A stretch of DNA of 40,046 bases from CAZWES01 sp964632395 (GCA_964632395.1 CAZWES010000010.1:1-40046), one strand, 5' to 3'; shown: positions 25,901 to 33,658, counted from the stretch's first letter. A program made the numbers and translations. Notes: generated by a model from the sequence alone, not told the origin.

Positions 25901-26251
25901 ATGCGAGTACTTGTATTTGGCACTTTCGACGGCCTTCATCCCGGACACCAATTCTTCCTGGAAGAAGCCGGGAAACGCGGAAATCTGCACATCGCCGTAG
26001 CACGCGATGAGAATGTGATGCGGATCAAAAACAAAAAACCGGAGAATGATGAGAATGAGAGGATGGCAGCAATCCTAGAAAAATATCCCGAGGCTGACGT
26101 GTGCTTGGGAGATTCTGATGATTACCTAAAGCCCGTTCGGGAAATTAAGCCGGACTTGATATTTCTTGGGTACGATCAAAAAATGCCTCCGGGGGTGAGT
26201 GAGGAGGATTTGGGGTGCAACATGGAGAGGCTTCCGGAGTTCATTCAATGA
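25901..26251 (+). CDS. cytidylyltransferase-like nucleotidyltransferase (FAD synthetase/TagD type)
   Basis: A 116-aa HIGH-superfamily nucleotidyltransferase. The ATP-binding signature GTFDGLHPGH is at residues 7-16, followed by LHIAVARDENVMRIKNKKP (cf. the KxxxP loop) and KPDLIFLGYDQ. It could activate glycerol-3-phosphate, FMN or another small phosphate ester (TagD, RibL and similar enzymes share this core), so the substrate cannot be fixed. It is shorter than most relatives (~130-150 aa) and I do not see the C-terminal RTSGIST-type motif, so it may be reduced. The MITE-like element ends 3 bp before the ATG; its TTTTCT could act as a weak -10. The 3' end overlaps the convergent AbiEii-like gene by 11 nt. 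Confidence 0.85.
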   Translation: MRVLVFGTFDGLHPGHQFFLEEAGKRGNLHIAVARDENVMRIKNKKPENDENERMAAILEKYPEADVCLGDSDDYLKPVREIKPDLIFLGYDQKMPPGVSEEDLGCNMERLPEFIQ

Positions 26252-26900
26252 CTTTCGATTTGAGCTTTCCTGCTTCATCCATAAAAAACTGCTGCCATTC
26301 CTCATTTGGCAAATCCCTGATCATGCGCGGATAATCCCTGACTTCATCAGACTTAAGGAATTGCTTGCAAAGCTGCAACGGATCTATATGCCAATCGAAT
26401 TTTACCCTGGCTTTTTTTGTAAGATCATCAATCGAAAATCTTTTTTCTTTGCATAGAAGATACAAATCGATAAAATCACGAGCCCTGGCCTGCTGATGTA
26501 TTGTAAAAAGCTTGTTCACAGCAATATCTAAAAGACTATCGACTATCACACCTTCCTCCATCTCACCTTTCTCAATACGAGGAAACGGGAAATATGTGAA
26601 CTCTGTTTTTAGAATCTCATCGTCAAACTTAAGTAAAAAGATGTTTCGGTTAAAACTTTGTCTAAAATCAACCTCAGAAAATCCAAGATTGGGCTTCACC
26701 TGCCTAAGAAAAACATCAATTTGCGTCACATCAAATTCCTCTTCTGAGAAGAAATCCAAGTCCTCAGAATAGCGATGCTGGAAATAGAAACCGGCAAGAG
26801 CAGTGCCACCGGTCAGGTAGAATTGACTACAAAGCCATTTGCTTCCACCCATTTTCTTTAGGAACAATTTTTGCCTGTCAGTTAGTACAGAGTCTGCCAT
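26241..26900 (-). CDS. AbiEii/AbiGii-like nucleotidyltransferase toxin
   Basis: A 219-aa member of the AbiEii (DUF1814) nucleotidyltransferase family. The signature GGTALAGFYFQHRYSEDLDFF (given here as GGTALAGFYF + QHRYSEDLDFF, residues ~31-51) holds the GGT and paired Asp that bind nucleotide and metal. Downstream are LLDIAVNKLFTIHQQARARDFIDLYLL (LLDIAVNKLF and RARDFIDLYLL), which is also typical. Characterised AbiEii-family toxins use nucleoside triphosphates and can modify tRNA; the target here is unknown. The gene overlaps the preceding 69-aa gene by 23 nt, the usual toxin-antitoxin layout with the small gene first. Either a phage-defence or a stability function is possible. Confidence 0.88.
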   Translation of the reverse strand: MADSVLTDRQKLFLKKMGGSKWLCSQFYLTGGTALAGFYFQHRYSEDLDFFSEEEFDVTQIDVFLRQVKPNLGFSEVDFRQSFNRNIFLLKFDDEILKTEFTYFPFPRIEKGEMEEGVIVDSLLDIAVNKLFTIHQQARARDFIDLYLLCKEKRFSIDDLTKKARVKFDWHIDPLQLCKQFLKSDEVRDYPRMIRDLPNEEWQQFFMDEAGKLKSKVIE

Positions 26901-27087
26901 GGATCAGGAAATGTAAACATTTTCGGCTTTCGGGATCGATATGGATTTCATCCCAGTACTTCCTAAGCAGCTTTTCATTTATTTTTTCGCCACCCAAACC
27001 ATAATTAATAAGCTGCTCCAGCTTCCAGATAGCATACTTTTTTGGATACTTTTTAAGCGCCGTTTCGTCAACAGACCAGTTGTACAT
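26878..27087 (-). CDS. small partner (putative antitoxin) of AbiEii-like toxin
   Basis: A 69-aa protein beginning MYNWSVDETALKKYPKKYAIW, continuing with a helical LEQLINYGLGGEKI and RKYWDEIHIDPESRKCLHF. It is much smaller than classical AbiEi (which carries a winged helix plus a C-terminal domain) and no HTH is obvious. Its role is inferred from position: it precedes and overlaps the toxin gene and both are driven by one promoter (TGG-TATAAT, ending 9 nt before the ATG). The C-terminal residues are encoded within the toxin start region, which would couple translation of the pair. Confidence 0.75.
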   Translation of the reverse strand: MYNWSVDETALKKYPKKYAIWKLEQLINYGLGGEKINEKLLRKYWDEIHIDPESRKCLHFLIHGRLCTN

Positions 27088-27096
27088 TATGCCTCT

Positions 27097-27105
27097 ATTA
27101 TACCA
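27097..27105 (-). promoter_or_regulatory. extended -10 promoter of the AbiEii-like pair
   Basis: TGG-TATAAT, a perfect extended -10 on the minus strand. Predicted +1 is 27090, leaving a 3-nt leader before the ATG at 27087. It lies in the 29-bp gap after the PfkB kinase stop. Confidence 0.75.
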
Positions 27106-27116
27106 TCAAACCGACT

Positions 27117-28064
27117 CTAAAGCTTTGGTAATGCTTCCCCATACACCCCCTCCGCCTTCTCATACAATTTCTTGATGTCGAAAGATTCAAGCTGTGGACC
27201 TTCCTGCTCCACGACAAATGACGCAAGTGCAGCGCCGAGACGAGCAGCATCCTGAACATCCCAGCCTTTTGCAAGACCAGTTACAAATCCCGCACGCAAC
27301 GCATCCCCTGCCCCAGTTGGGTTAACAAGCTTATCGGCTGTAACAGCTTTGACAACCACACTTTGCTCATTTGTTTGCACATTCAATCCATGTTCGCCCT
27401 GCGTTACGACAAGCAGTCCCGTGTACTCCAGAACCTCATTAACTGTCCACTTAAGCGCATCACGCAAAAGCGCCCACTCGTAAGCATTCGCGATTACTGC
27501 ATTGCTTCCATGGACCATCCTACGCAAATCATCACGGGCAAATTGGAGTGATTGCTGCCCGGGATCGAATATGTATGGAATAGAGTGCTCCCGACACAAG
27601 CGTGACGTTTGCTCCATGCTCGTAACAGAGTGCGGACTTACGAGTACATAGCTAACCTCATCTTTCATTGATGCAATATTCGGCGGTTCAGTCTCCAAAT
27701 CCGCTCCAGGATGATAGAAGGTAATCTGGCACTCGGAACTATCTGTACCAATAATCGCAGTGGGTGTGACATGCTCCGGACGCTGAGTTACAAGTGATGT
27801 ATCTACCCCTCTTTCTTTTAGTCTTTTTAGGTACTCATCACCATCATGCCCAATTGAACCAAAGACTTTGACGGGTTGTTTGAGTAGCGCAAAGTTCCAT
27901 GCAATATTCGCAGCTGTGCCTCCATGATGTTTGACGAGGTGTCGTGTGACGTACCCCACAGAAAGCTCATCCAGCTTATCCACCTCTATCCCATCGGCGA
28001 ACGAGCCGTCGTAGGAGAGAAGTGTGTCGTATGCGATGGAGCCGGTGACGAGGAAGGAGGGCAT
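27117..28064 (-). CDS. PfkB-family carbohydrate/nucleoside kinase
   Basis: A ribokinase-fold kinase of 315 aa, the usual family size. Motifs are VTGSIAYDTLLSYDG at the start, then the substrate/lid region HHGGTAANIAWNFALL and VFGSIGHDGDEYLKRL. The signature 2 is NPTGAGDALRAGF (~residues 246-258), with the catalytic Asp in GAGD. The pattern GGTAANIAW and the long DGSFADGIEVDKLDELSV segment resemble the adenosine-kinase/ribokinase branch, but the substrate cannot be fixed from sequence. It is transcribed divergently from ugd; its -35 box TTAACA lies in the arm of the inverted-repeat element at 28088-28214. Predicted leader 3 nt. Confidence 0.9.
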   Translation of the reverse strand: MPSFLVTGSIAYDTLLSYDGSFADGIEVDKLDELSVGYVTRHLVKHHGGTAANIAWNFALLKQPVKVFGSIGHDGDEYLKRLKERGVDTSLVTQRPEHVTPTAIIGTDSSECQITFYHPGADLETEPPNIASMKDEVSYVLVSPHSVTSMEQTSRLCREHSIPYIFDPGQQSLQFARDDLRRMVHGSNAVIANAYEWALLRDALKWTVNEVLEYTGLLVVTQGEHGLNVQTNEQSVVVKAVTADKLVNPTGAGDALRAGFVTGLAKGWDVQDAARLGAALASFVVEQEGPQLESFDIKKLYEKAEGVYGEALPKL

Positions 28065-28073
28065 GGTGGAGTG

Positions 28074-28103
28074 AGTGTACCTTTTAAACTGCTAAATTGT
28101 TAA
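28074..28103 (-). promoter_or_regulatory. promoter of PfkB kinase
   Basis: Minus strand TTAACA (28098-28103), 18-bp spacer, TACACT (28074-28079). Predicted +1 28067, three nt before the ATG. The -35 box is part of the repeat element's left arm. Confidence 0.55.
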
Positions 28104-28214
28104 ATTGTTCGACAGAGCGATCCTTGATTGCTTTACGGGCATTGGGGCTGGCAGGGAAAGCAAGCATTATTTAACTCGCTCTGCGAACAATTTAGCAGTT
28201 TAACAATTTAGCAA
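28088..28214. repeat. inverted-repeat element between divergent genes
   Basis: Outer arms share TGCTAAATTGTTAAA, and inner arms share TTGTTCG-CAGAGCGA (left about 28107-28120, right complement about 28176-28191). The left arm lacks 7 nt present in the right. A further internal stem TTGCTTT/AAAGCAA (28128-28134 with 28157-28163) makes a long cruciform-capable structure. It fills nearly the whole space between the divergent kinase and ugd genes. Confidence 0.7.
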
Positions 28215-28236
28215 TTCAAGAAACACAATGTATTCT
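28208..28236 (+). promoter_or_regulatory. promoter of ugd operon
   Basis: TTAGCA (28208-28213) in the right arm of the repeat element, 17-bp spacer, TATTCT (28231-28236). Predicted +1 28243, one nt before the ATG at 28244, so leaderless or nearly so. Confidence 0.55.
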
Positions 28237-28243
28237 AAACGCA

Positions 28244-29557
28244 ATGAAACTATGTGTCATAGGAACCGGCTACGTCGGCCTCGTTTCCGCCGCCTGCTTC
28301 GCAGAGCTTGGGCACACTGTCACAGGTGTGGATATTGATGAGGCAAAGATTGAGCGGATTAAAAACGGCGAGTGCCCGATTTATGAGCCGGGGCTCCCGG
28401 AGCTTTTGAAGAAGAATATGGATGCCGGTCGGATCAGCTTCACGACAAATCTTGATGAGGGAATCGCAAGCTCGGAGGTTATTATGGCTGCAGTCGGCAC
28501 TCCGGTCGGGCAAGGCAGGAGAGCGGATCTCTCACAAGTTGAAAGCGTGTGCCGCTCGATTGGGAAACATGCAGAGGGTGAAAAAATTCTAGTCATCAAG
28601 TCTACAGTTCCAGTTGGCACCAGTCGAAAATGCAAAGTCTGGATGGAAGAGGAAATGGAAAAACGCGGCGTTAAACACAATGTCCATCTTGTGAGCAATC
28701 CAGAATTTTTGAGGGAGGGCAAGGCAATCACAGACTTTACGAAGCCTGATCGCATAGTCACAGGATTTCGTGATGAAAAGGCTGGGACTGCAATGCGTGA
28801 CTTATATAAGCCATTGATTGATGAGGGAGTGAATTATCTTGAAATGGGAGTGGAAAGCGCAGAACTCACAAAATACGCATCCAATGCTTTCCTTGCAACC
28901 AAGATCAGCTTCATCAACTTTATCGCAGATTTATGCGAAGAGTGTGGCGCGGATGTGGAATCGGTTGCAAAAGGAATGGGAATGGATACTCGCATTGCAC
29001 CAAAGTTTTTGAAGGCTGGAATAGGTTACGGTGGAAGTTGTTTCCCGAAAGACGTTCAGGCTTTGATCAAAACTGCAGACGAACACGGGGTCTCCTCACA
29101 AATTCTGCGTGATGTTGAGGCGATAAATGAATCTCGCCGTGATCGGTTTGTGCGGATGGTGGAAAAAGGACTTGATGGAGTCCGAGGGAAAACTCTTGCC
29201 GTGTGGGGGCTTGCCTTTAAACCGGATACGGATGATATGAGGAGTGCTCCCTCAATTGATATTTTGACAATGCTGATTGATCGCGGAGCAAAGCTAAAAG
29301 TTTTTGATCCGGTTGCAATGGAGATTGCAAGGTCATCACTGCCGGATGGTGTTGAATATGGATCGAATGCGAAAGGAGTTTTAAGTGATGCCGATGCATT
29401 GCTAATCCTCACGGACTGGAAAGAATTTGCCAAGTGGAATCCTGTTGATATTGAAAGAGAGCTAAAAGGAAAACATGTATTTGACGGGAGGAATGTGTTT
29501 GAGCAGGATAAAATGAAGGATGCAGATCTTGTGTATGCTTCTATTGGAAGATTATGA
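28244..29557 (+). CDS. ugd: UDP-glucose 6-dehydrogenase
   Basis: Oxidises UDP-glucose to UDP-glucuronate with two NAD+. It is 437 aa, typical. The N-terminal Rossmann motif is VIGTGYVGLVSAACFAELGH, with Asp in GVDID for NAD binding. VGTPVGQGRRADLS, STVPVGTS and NPEFLREGKAI are family signatures. The catalytic Cys is in GYGGSCFPKD (~residue 266). The C-terminal UDP-binding domain contains WGLAFKPDTDDMRSAPS. The stop overlaps the start of the epimerase gene as ATGA, so the pair forms an operon that makes UDP-glucuronate and probably converts it to UDP-galacturonate for surface glycan synthesis. Confidence 0.96.
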   Translation: MKLCVIGTGYVGLVSAACFAELGHTVTGVDIDEAKIERIKNGECPIYEPGLPELLKKNMDAGRISFTTNLDEGIASSEVIMAAVGTPVGQGRRADLSQVESVCRSIGKHAEGEKILVIKSTVPVGTSRKCKVWMEEEMEKRGVKHNVHLVSNPEFLREGKAITDFTKPDRIVTGFRDEKAGTAMRDLYKPLIDEGVNYLEMGVESAELTKYASNAFLATKISFINFIADLCEECGADVESVAKGMGMDTRIAPKFLKAGIGYGGSCFPKDVQALIKTADEHGVSSQILRDVEAINESRRDRFVRMVEKGLDGVRGKTLAVWGLAFKPDTDDMRSAPSIDILTMLIDRGAKLKVFDPVAMEIARSSLPDGVEYGSNAKGVLSDADALLILTDWKEFAKWNPVDIERELKGKHVFDGRNVFEQDKMKDADLVYASIGRL

Positions 29558-30501
29558 AAATCCTCGTAACAGGCTCCGCCGGCTTTATAGGGTTCCATGT
29601 GATCAAACAGCTGCTCGCACGCGGTGATGAAGTTGTGGGGCTTGATAACTTTAATCCGTACTATGATCCCAAGCTCAAAGAGGCAAGGAATGCAGAACTT
29701 GAAAAGGAGAAAGGCTTCACACTCATCCGCGGAGATATCACAGATAGAAAAACAGTTGATGAGGCTACGAAGGGTATTGACCGCGTCTGCCACCTTGCAG
29801 CAATCGCAGGCGTGCGCCACGCATTCGAGCATCCGGATGAGTACATCCAGACAAATGTAGTCGGCACATTTAATGTGCTGGACTCTGCAAGAAAAAATGA
29901 TGTCCCCGGATTCATCTACGCATCATCAAGCTCTGTTTATGGCGGTAATGAGAAGCTGCCATTCTGTGAAGATGACAGGGTTGATAACCCCGTTTCACTA
30001 TACGGCGAAAACAAACGAGAAAATGAATTACTCGCACACACTTATCATTCACTTTACGGAACGAATGTGACGGGGCTCAGGTTCTTCACGGTTTACGGAG
30101 AATACGGAAGACCGGATATGGCACTGTTCATGTTCACGGAAAAAATTCTTAATGGGGAGACCTTGCAAATCTTCGGCGAGGGCAAAATGCAGCGCGACTG
30201 GACTTACATTGATGACATAGTTTCCGGAGTCATCGCAGCAATTGATAAGAATCATGAAAATGAAATCTTCAACTTAGGCTGCGGCAGAAAGGAAGAATTG
30301 ATGGATTTTGTCGGCTTAATCGAGAAAAGTTGTGGCAAAGAAGCTGAAAAGGAATTTTTGCCAATGCAACCTGGGGATTTTCGCGCCTCGCTTGCGGATA
30401 TCGCTAAAGCAAAGGAAAAGCTTGGGTATGAGCCGAAGACACAAATATCAGAAGGTATTCCGAAATTTGTTGGGTGGTATCGGGAGTATTACAAAGCCTA
30501 G
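29554..30501 (+). CDS. NAD-dependent epimerase, probably UDP-glucuronate 4-epimerase
   Basis: An extended short-chain dehydrogenase/reductase of 315 aa. The NAD motif is TGSAGFIGFH and the next signature is GLDNFNPYYDPKLKEAR. The NPYYDP-K-x-R pattern is typical of UDP-glucuronate 4-epimerases rather than UDP-glucose epimerases. The active-site Ser region is YASSSSVYGG, and the YxxxK pair is in SLYGENKRENE. The C-terminal part has DWTYIDDIVSGV and NLGCGRKEELMDF. It starts within the ugd stop (ATGA) and follows GGAAG. The substrate assignment also rests on the neighbouring UDP-glucose dehydrogenase, which would supply UDP-glucuronate. Confidence 0.9.
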   Translation: MKILVTGSAGFIGFHVIKQLLARGDEVVGLDNFNPYYDPKLKEARNAELEKEKGFTLIRGDITDRKTVDEATKGIDRVCHLAAIAGVRHAFEHPDEYIQTNVVGTFNVLDSARKNDVPGFIYASSSSVYGGNEKLPFCEDDRVDNPVSLYGENKRENELLAHTYHSLYGTNVTGLRFFTVYGEYGRPDMALFMFTEKILNGETLQIFGEGKMQRDWTYIDDIVSGVIAAIDKNHENEIFNLGCGRKEELMDFVGLIEKSCGKEAEKEFLPMQPGDFRASLADIAKAKEKLGYEPKTQISEGIPKFVGWYREYYKA

Positions 30502-30523
30502 ACTTGTGACCTCAACCCTGCTT

Positions 30524-30564
30524 ATAACCCGATTTACCGTGTAATTCCAAAGCACCGCAGTCAG
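30524..30564 (-). pseudogene. relic of a GtrA-domain glycosyltransferase 3' end
   Basis: A 41-nt segment matching 36 of 41 positions of 32474-32514, the 3' end of the intact GT2-GtrA gene, in the same orientation. On the minus strand it reads LTAVLWNYTVNRV, identical to that protein's C-terminal 13-residue stretch, and nothing else of the gene is present. It may be a decayed gene end or one flank of an insertion. Confidence 0.7.
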
Positions 30565-30568
30565 GATG

Positions 30569-30577
30569 TGATAGAAT
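30569..30577 (+). promoter_or_regulatory. extended -10 promoter
   Basis: TGA-TAGAAT, with predicted +1 at 30584, two nt before the ATG at 30586. It directly follows the glycosyltransferase relic. Confidence 0.65.
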
Positions 30578-30585
30578 GCCGCACC

Positions 30586-31248
30586 ATGCTTTCCGACTCA
30601 CCACCAAACCCGAAAGATTTTCCCGATTACGACGAGTACCGCGCAGCGCTCGAGGAATGGGAGTGGCAGGAGGAGCAGAAAGATGATCCGGATGGCGCAA
30701 AGGCAAAAGAGGCAGATGCAAGGCTGGAAACCTGGGCGCGGTTTGCAAAAGGAAAAAGAGTTCCGCGCTGCATTCCAAGTTGCCGCAAGCCCTTGTGCCT
30801 TGAGCGCGAGGGGTGCATTTGGGTTGAACTGCAAACTATTCAAACTCTTTGGAATGAGTGGTTTTTTGACGAGTCTCTTACAGAGGAACAAATGTTTGTT
30901 GATGAGGAATCCATCGAAAACCGTACAAAGCTCGGGCTATGCTCCGTGCTGCCTTCGGTCTGGCAAAAAGAAGGCTCTTATGAGCATCAGGTTTTGAGGT
31001 TTTTCCTGAATGTATGGGATCTAATCTCAATGGAAAAAGTAAATGATGAGCTGGAATCTTTTGGCCGCAATGTTTATTGGTTCACATTCTCAGTATTATT
31101 TGGAGAGCCCTGGAAGGAAAAAGAGGAAGCAATAAAACGAATGGAGAAATTCCTGCAAAGCAATGAAGTGCTACCAAATATGGCATCTTTGCTGATTTTA
31201 AAGTCGTTTGAGGGACTCAATAATAGTCGCAAATTAGTCGATTTTTAG
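30586..31248 (+). CDS. hypothetical protein (220 aa)
   Basis: A soluble protein with an acidic, Trp- and Glu-rich N-terminus (LEEWEWQEEQKDDPDG) and a central Cys-rich patch (RCIPSCRKPLCLEREGC). The C-terminal half is helical (VLRFFLNVWDLISMEK, then WKEKEEAIKRMEKFLQSNE). The closely spaced Cys pairs might bind a metal, but there is no known family. The open frame extends to a GTG at 30568; I choose the ATG at 30586 because the TGA-TAGAAT box puts transcription start 2 nt before it and downstream of that GTG. With the Fic gene it forms a two-gene segment between copies of a glycosyltransferase tail. Confidence 0.7.
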   Translation: MLSDSPPNPKDFPDYDEYRAALEEWEWQEEQKDDPDGAKAKEADARLETWARFAKGKRVPRCIPSCRKPLCLEREGCIWVELQTIQTLWNEWFFDESLTEEQMFVDEESIENRTKLGLCSVLPSVWQKEGSYEHQVLRFFLNVWDLISMEKVNDELESFGRNVYWFTFSVLFGEPWKEKEEAIKRMEKFLQSNEVLPNMASLLILKSFEGLNNSRKLVDF

Positions 31249-31336
31249 TCGATTCCTCATCTCTGCTTTCTGCAAAGAATAATTGACATAATTGCCAGTT
31301 TTAAAGCTATTTAAGCCACTTAAGCATATATAACAC

Positions 31337-31390
31337 TTGCGCACATGTCATCGGTGATATATCATAAAAATTGAGTTTTTGTTATATATC
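31337..31390 (+). promoter_or_regulatory. putative Fic promoter with overlapping dyad
   Basis: TTGCGC (31337-31342), 17 bp, TATCAT (31360-31365); predicted +1 about 31372. A 35-bp imperfect dyad centred at 31373 (GATATAT 31356-31362 with ATATATC 31384-31390, AAAAA with TTTTT) covers the -10 and start site and could be an operator or an mRNA hairpin. CACATG (31342) and CATGTG (31392) flank it. Confidence 0.4.
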
Positions 31391-31403
31391 CCATGTGAGC
31401 AAT

Positions 31404-32477
31404 ATGAGACCATTCATGCCACCATCATTGCCGCCCCACATTGACTGGGGTGAACCAGAACTCACAAAAGCACTGATCGGGGCACGAACCGTACTCGCTG
31501 AGTTGAAGGGCTATAGCATTTCGTTGCCTAATCCGTTCCTTTTACTCTCACCCGCCATTCTAAAAGAAGCAATTGCAAGCTCAGAAATTGAGAACATACA
31601 CACAACTATGCTAAGCGTGCTGCAAAGCCAGCTGCTGCCAGAAGCCGAGAGAACCGAACCAGACAAAGAAGTTCTCCGATACAACGAGGCTATCCGCTGG
31701 GGATTCGACCAGCTAAAAAAACATTCCGTCTATTCCGATGAAATGATACAAGGAATTGCAGCAATACTTATGCAACACGATTCCCCAGGTTATCGCATTC
31801 AACAAAATGCAATTATCAACGGTTTGACTGGGGATGTGCTATATCTCCCCCCTCCTGCAAACAAAGTACCAGATCTGCTCCACGACATCCAAAAATTCGC
31901 ATACGACAAAGAAAATGGTATTGATGATTTATTAAAATGCTCTCTGATACATTACCAATTCGAATCAATTCACCCATTCGGAGATGGAAACGGAAGGACC
32001 GGAAGAATACTGATGATTCTCCACCTCGTAGAAACAGGCATGCTTCATTTTCCAATCCTGTTCATAAGCCAGTACATCAACTCCCTTAGACCGGACTACT
32101 ACAATTCTCTGCAAGGAATAACCAAAGATAACGACTGGATGTCATTTTTACTGTTCCTCCTCGAGGGATTTCGTGAACAAGCTGCAGATACTAAAAAGCA
32201 GCTTTTCGAGGTCATGATGCTCTTGGAATCTGTTAAAAAACATTTGAAGGACAAACATCGAAAATTCTCTTCAACAGAATTGGCAGAAGCTCTTTTTACT
32301 CATCCCATTATCTCCCCCGTAAAACTCGGAGAACTGCTAAGTGTTCACTATACCACTGCAAGCAGATATCTAAAGGAGCTGGAACAATCTGGCATCATTA
32401 CATCTAGTAAGCATGGAAAATACCACTTGTATGCGAATAATAAACTGCTAAATCTACTCACCCCCTCCACGTCATAA
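31404..32477 (+). CDS. Fic-domain protein (AMPylase family), class II
   Basis: A 357-aa Fic protein with a DUF4172-like/Fic_N N-terminus (PFLLLSPAILKEAIASSEIEN). The inhibitory motif (S/T)xxxE(G/N) is seen as SSEIEN (~59-64), which places it in the class with an N-terminal autoinhibitory helix. The catalytic loop HPFGDGNGRTGR (~190-201) is complete. The C-terminus is a winged helix (LAEALFTHPIISPVKLGEL, then TTASRYLKELEQSGIITSS). Family members transfer AMP to target hydroxyls; targets here are unknown. The frame is open from TTG at 31371, but the ATG at 31404 starts the conserved PPSLPPHIDW segment. The last 20 nt overlap the convergent glycosyltransferase gene. Confidence 0.93.
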   Translation: MRPFMPPSLPPHIDWGEPELTKALIGARTVLAELKGYSISLPNPFLLLSPAILKEAIASSEIENIHTTMLSVLQSQLLPEAERTEPDKEVLRYNEAIRWGFDQLKKHSVYSDEMIQGIAAILMQHDSPGYRIQQNAIINGLTGDVLYLPPPANKVPDLLHDIQKFAYDKENGIDDLLKCSLIHYQFESIHPFGDGNGRTGRILMILHLVETGMLHFPILFISQYINSLRPDYYNSLQGITKDNDWMSFLLFLLEGFREQAADTKKQLFEVMMLLESVKKHLKDKHRKFSSTELAEALFTHPIISPVKLGELLSVHYTTASRYLKELEQSGIITSSKHGKYHLYANNKLLNLLTPSTS

Positions 32478-33549
32478 CCCGATTAACCGTGTAATTCCAC
32501 AAAACCGCCGTCAGAGCACCCAAAAAGACCGCCAAAGCCTCCATCCATCCGAGTGAATATAGATACGTGCTCACAGCCCAATTTGCAATCGCACCAAGAA
32601 TGCACGCAGCGTTGAATTTAATAAATCCGGTAACTGCTGATACTCCCCGGAGCCTCTGCTCAGCAAAAGTCCAAATGTTATTCAAAAGAAAATTGAAGAT
32701 AATCGCAGTTTCCGTTGCTCCGATCACTGATGCGGAAAATCCGGCAACGGTCAGATCTCCATCACGCATGATCAGACGTGAGATCGTGTAATACGCAGCC
32801 ATGTGCACTGCAATGCCCAGAGTTCCGACTATGCAGTATTTGACGAACGTCAGAGGTATAAATTTGCCGAATGTGACGTCATACAAGTATTCGATGAACT
32901 GGAGCTGGACCCTGCGACTAAGCTTACTCTCACCATGCATACGAGCTCCAAATTTGATGGGAATCTCTTTTGCAGTTGTGCCTTTTGGAACGTGAACGAG
33001 AAAATCTAGTAGGATTTTGAAGCCTTTCGGATTCAAGCGAGGCAGCGTATCCTCAAAAGTCTTACGATTAATTGCAAAAAAGCCACTCATCGGATCATGG
33101 ACTTCCACCTTGCACAAACGTACAGCTAATTTAGTTGCAAGACGCGAAAGTGTTTGGCGGCGCTCATCCCAATCACCGACTGAACCGCCCTCTATGTAAC
33201 GTGAACCTATCGCAATGTTAGTTCCGCTTTTCACTTCGTCATAAATTCTTGGCAAAACTGAGAGATCGTGTTGCCCATCGGCGTCCATCACAGCAAGAAC
33301 GTCTCCCTTAGCGGCTAGGAAGCCCTCGACCACGGCTGAGGAAAGCCCCCGGCGTCCTATGCGGCGGATTACGTGGAGATCCTCATGGTTTTCCGCAAGC
33401 CCCTGAGCAGTTTTCCACGTCCCATCAGGCGAATCATCATCCACAATTATTATCTCGTGTTCTATGCCACTGAGCACTTCTCCGAGCTTGGGCAAGAGCT
33501 CAGGCAGGTTTTCAGCCTCGTTGTAGGTGGGGAGGATGAGGGAAAGCAT
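32458..33549 (-). CDS. GT2 glycosyltransferase fused to GtrA membrane domain
   Basis: A 363-aa polyprenyl/dolichyl-phosphate sugar synthase-like enzyme. The GT-A domain (1-230) has LILPTYNEAENLPEL, the nucleotide-binding IIVDDDSPDGTW and the metal motif VMDADGQHD, then SGFFAINR. GtrA-type transmembrane helices follow (~235-363: FVKYCIVGTLGIAVHMAAYY, IFNFLLNNIWTF, WNYTVNRVMTW). It probably loads a sugar onto a lipid carrier and helps flip it for a membrane glycosyltransferase such as the one encoded at 33940. A second gene of the same architecture lies at 36419. Its 3' end is the template of the relic at 30524. The upstream region is a repeat tract shared with the divergent gene at 33663. Confidence 0.93.
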   Translation of the reverse strand: MLSLILPTYNEAENLPELLPKLGEVLSGIEHEIIIVDDDSPDGTWKTAQGLAENHEDLHVIRRIGRRGLSSAVVEGFLAAKGDVLAVMDADGQHDLSVLPRIYDEVKSGTNIAIGSRYIEGGSVGDWDERRQTLSRLATKLAVRLCKVEVHDPMSGFFAINRKTFEDTLPRLNPKGFKILLDFLVHVPKGTTAKEIPIKFGARMHGESKLSRRVQLQFIEYLYDVTFGKFIPLTFVKYCIVGTLGIAVHMAAYYTISRLIMRDGDLTVAGFSASVIGATETAIIFNFLLNNIWTFAEQRLRGVSAVTGFIKFNAACILGAIANWAVSTYLYSLGWMEALAVFLGALTAVLWNYTVNRVMTWRG

Positions 33550-33550
33550 G

Positions 33551-33658
33551 AAATAATTGATAATGATGAAAGTAATTGATAATGGAGAATGGATAATTGA
33601 TAATTACCTCAGCATTGTGACCATTATCCATTATCAATTATCAATTATCCATTTAATA
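33551..33658. repeat. AATTGATAAT inverted repeat between divergent genes
   Basis: The words GATAATTGATAAT and ATTATCAATTATC fill the gap. GGATAATTGATAATT (33591-33605) pairs exactly with 33636-33650 across a ~30-nt loop, and further copies flank both sides. It occupies the entire promoter region of both divergent genes. TTTAAT at 33652-33657 gives a predicted +1 near the GTG at 33663. Confidence 0.7.

Noticed and set aside
29056..29832. 258-aa minus-strand ORF over ugd and the epimerase
   Set aside because: It spans the junction of two well-supported enzymes on the other strand and has no recognisable protein features.
31371..31403. TTG start of the Fic gene at 31371
   Set aside because: It would add 11 residues encoded by an AT-rich dyad at the predicted transcription start. 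The ATG at 31404 begins the conserved segment.
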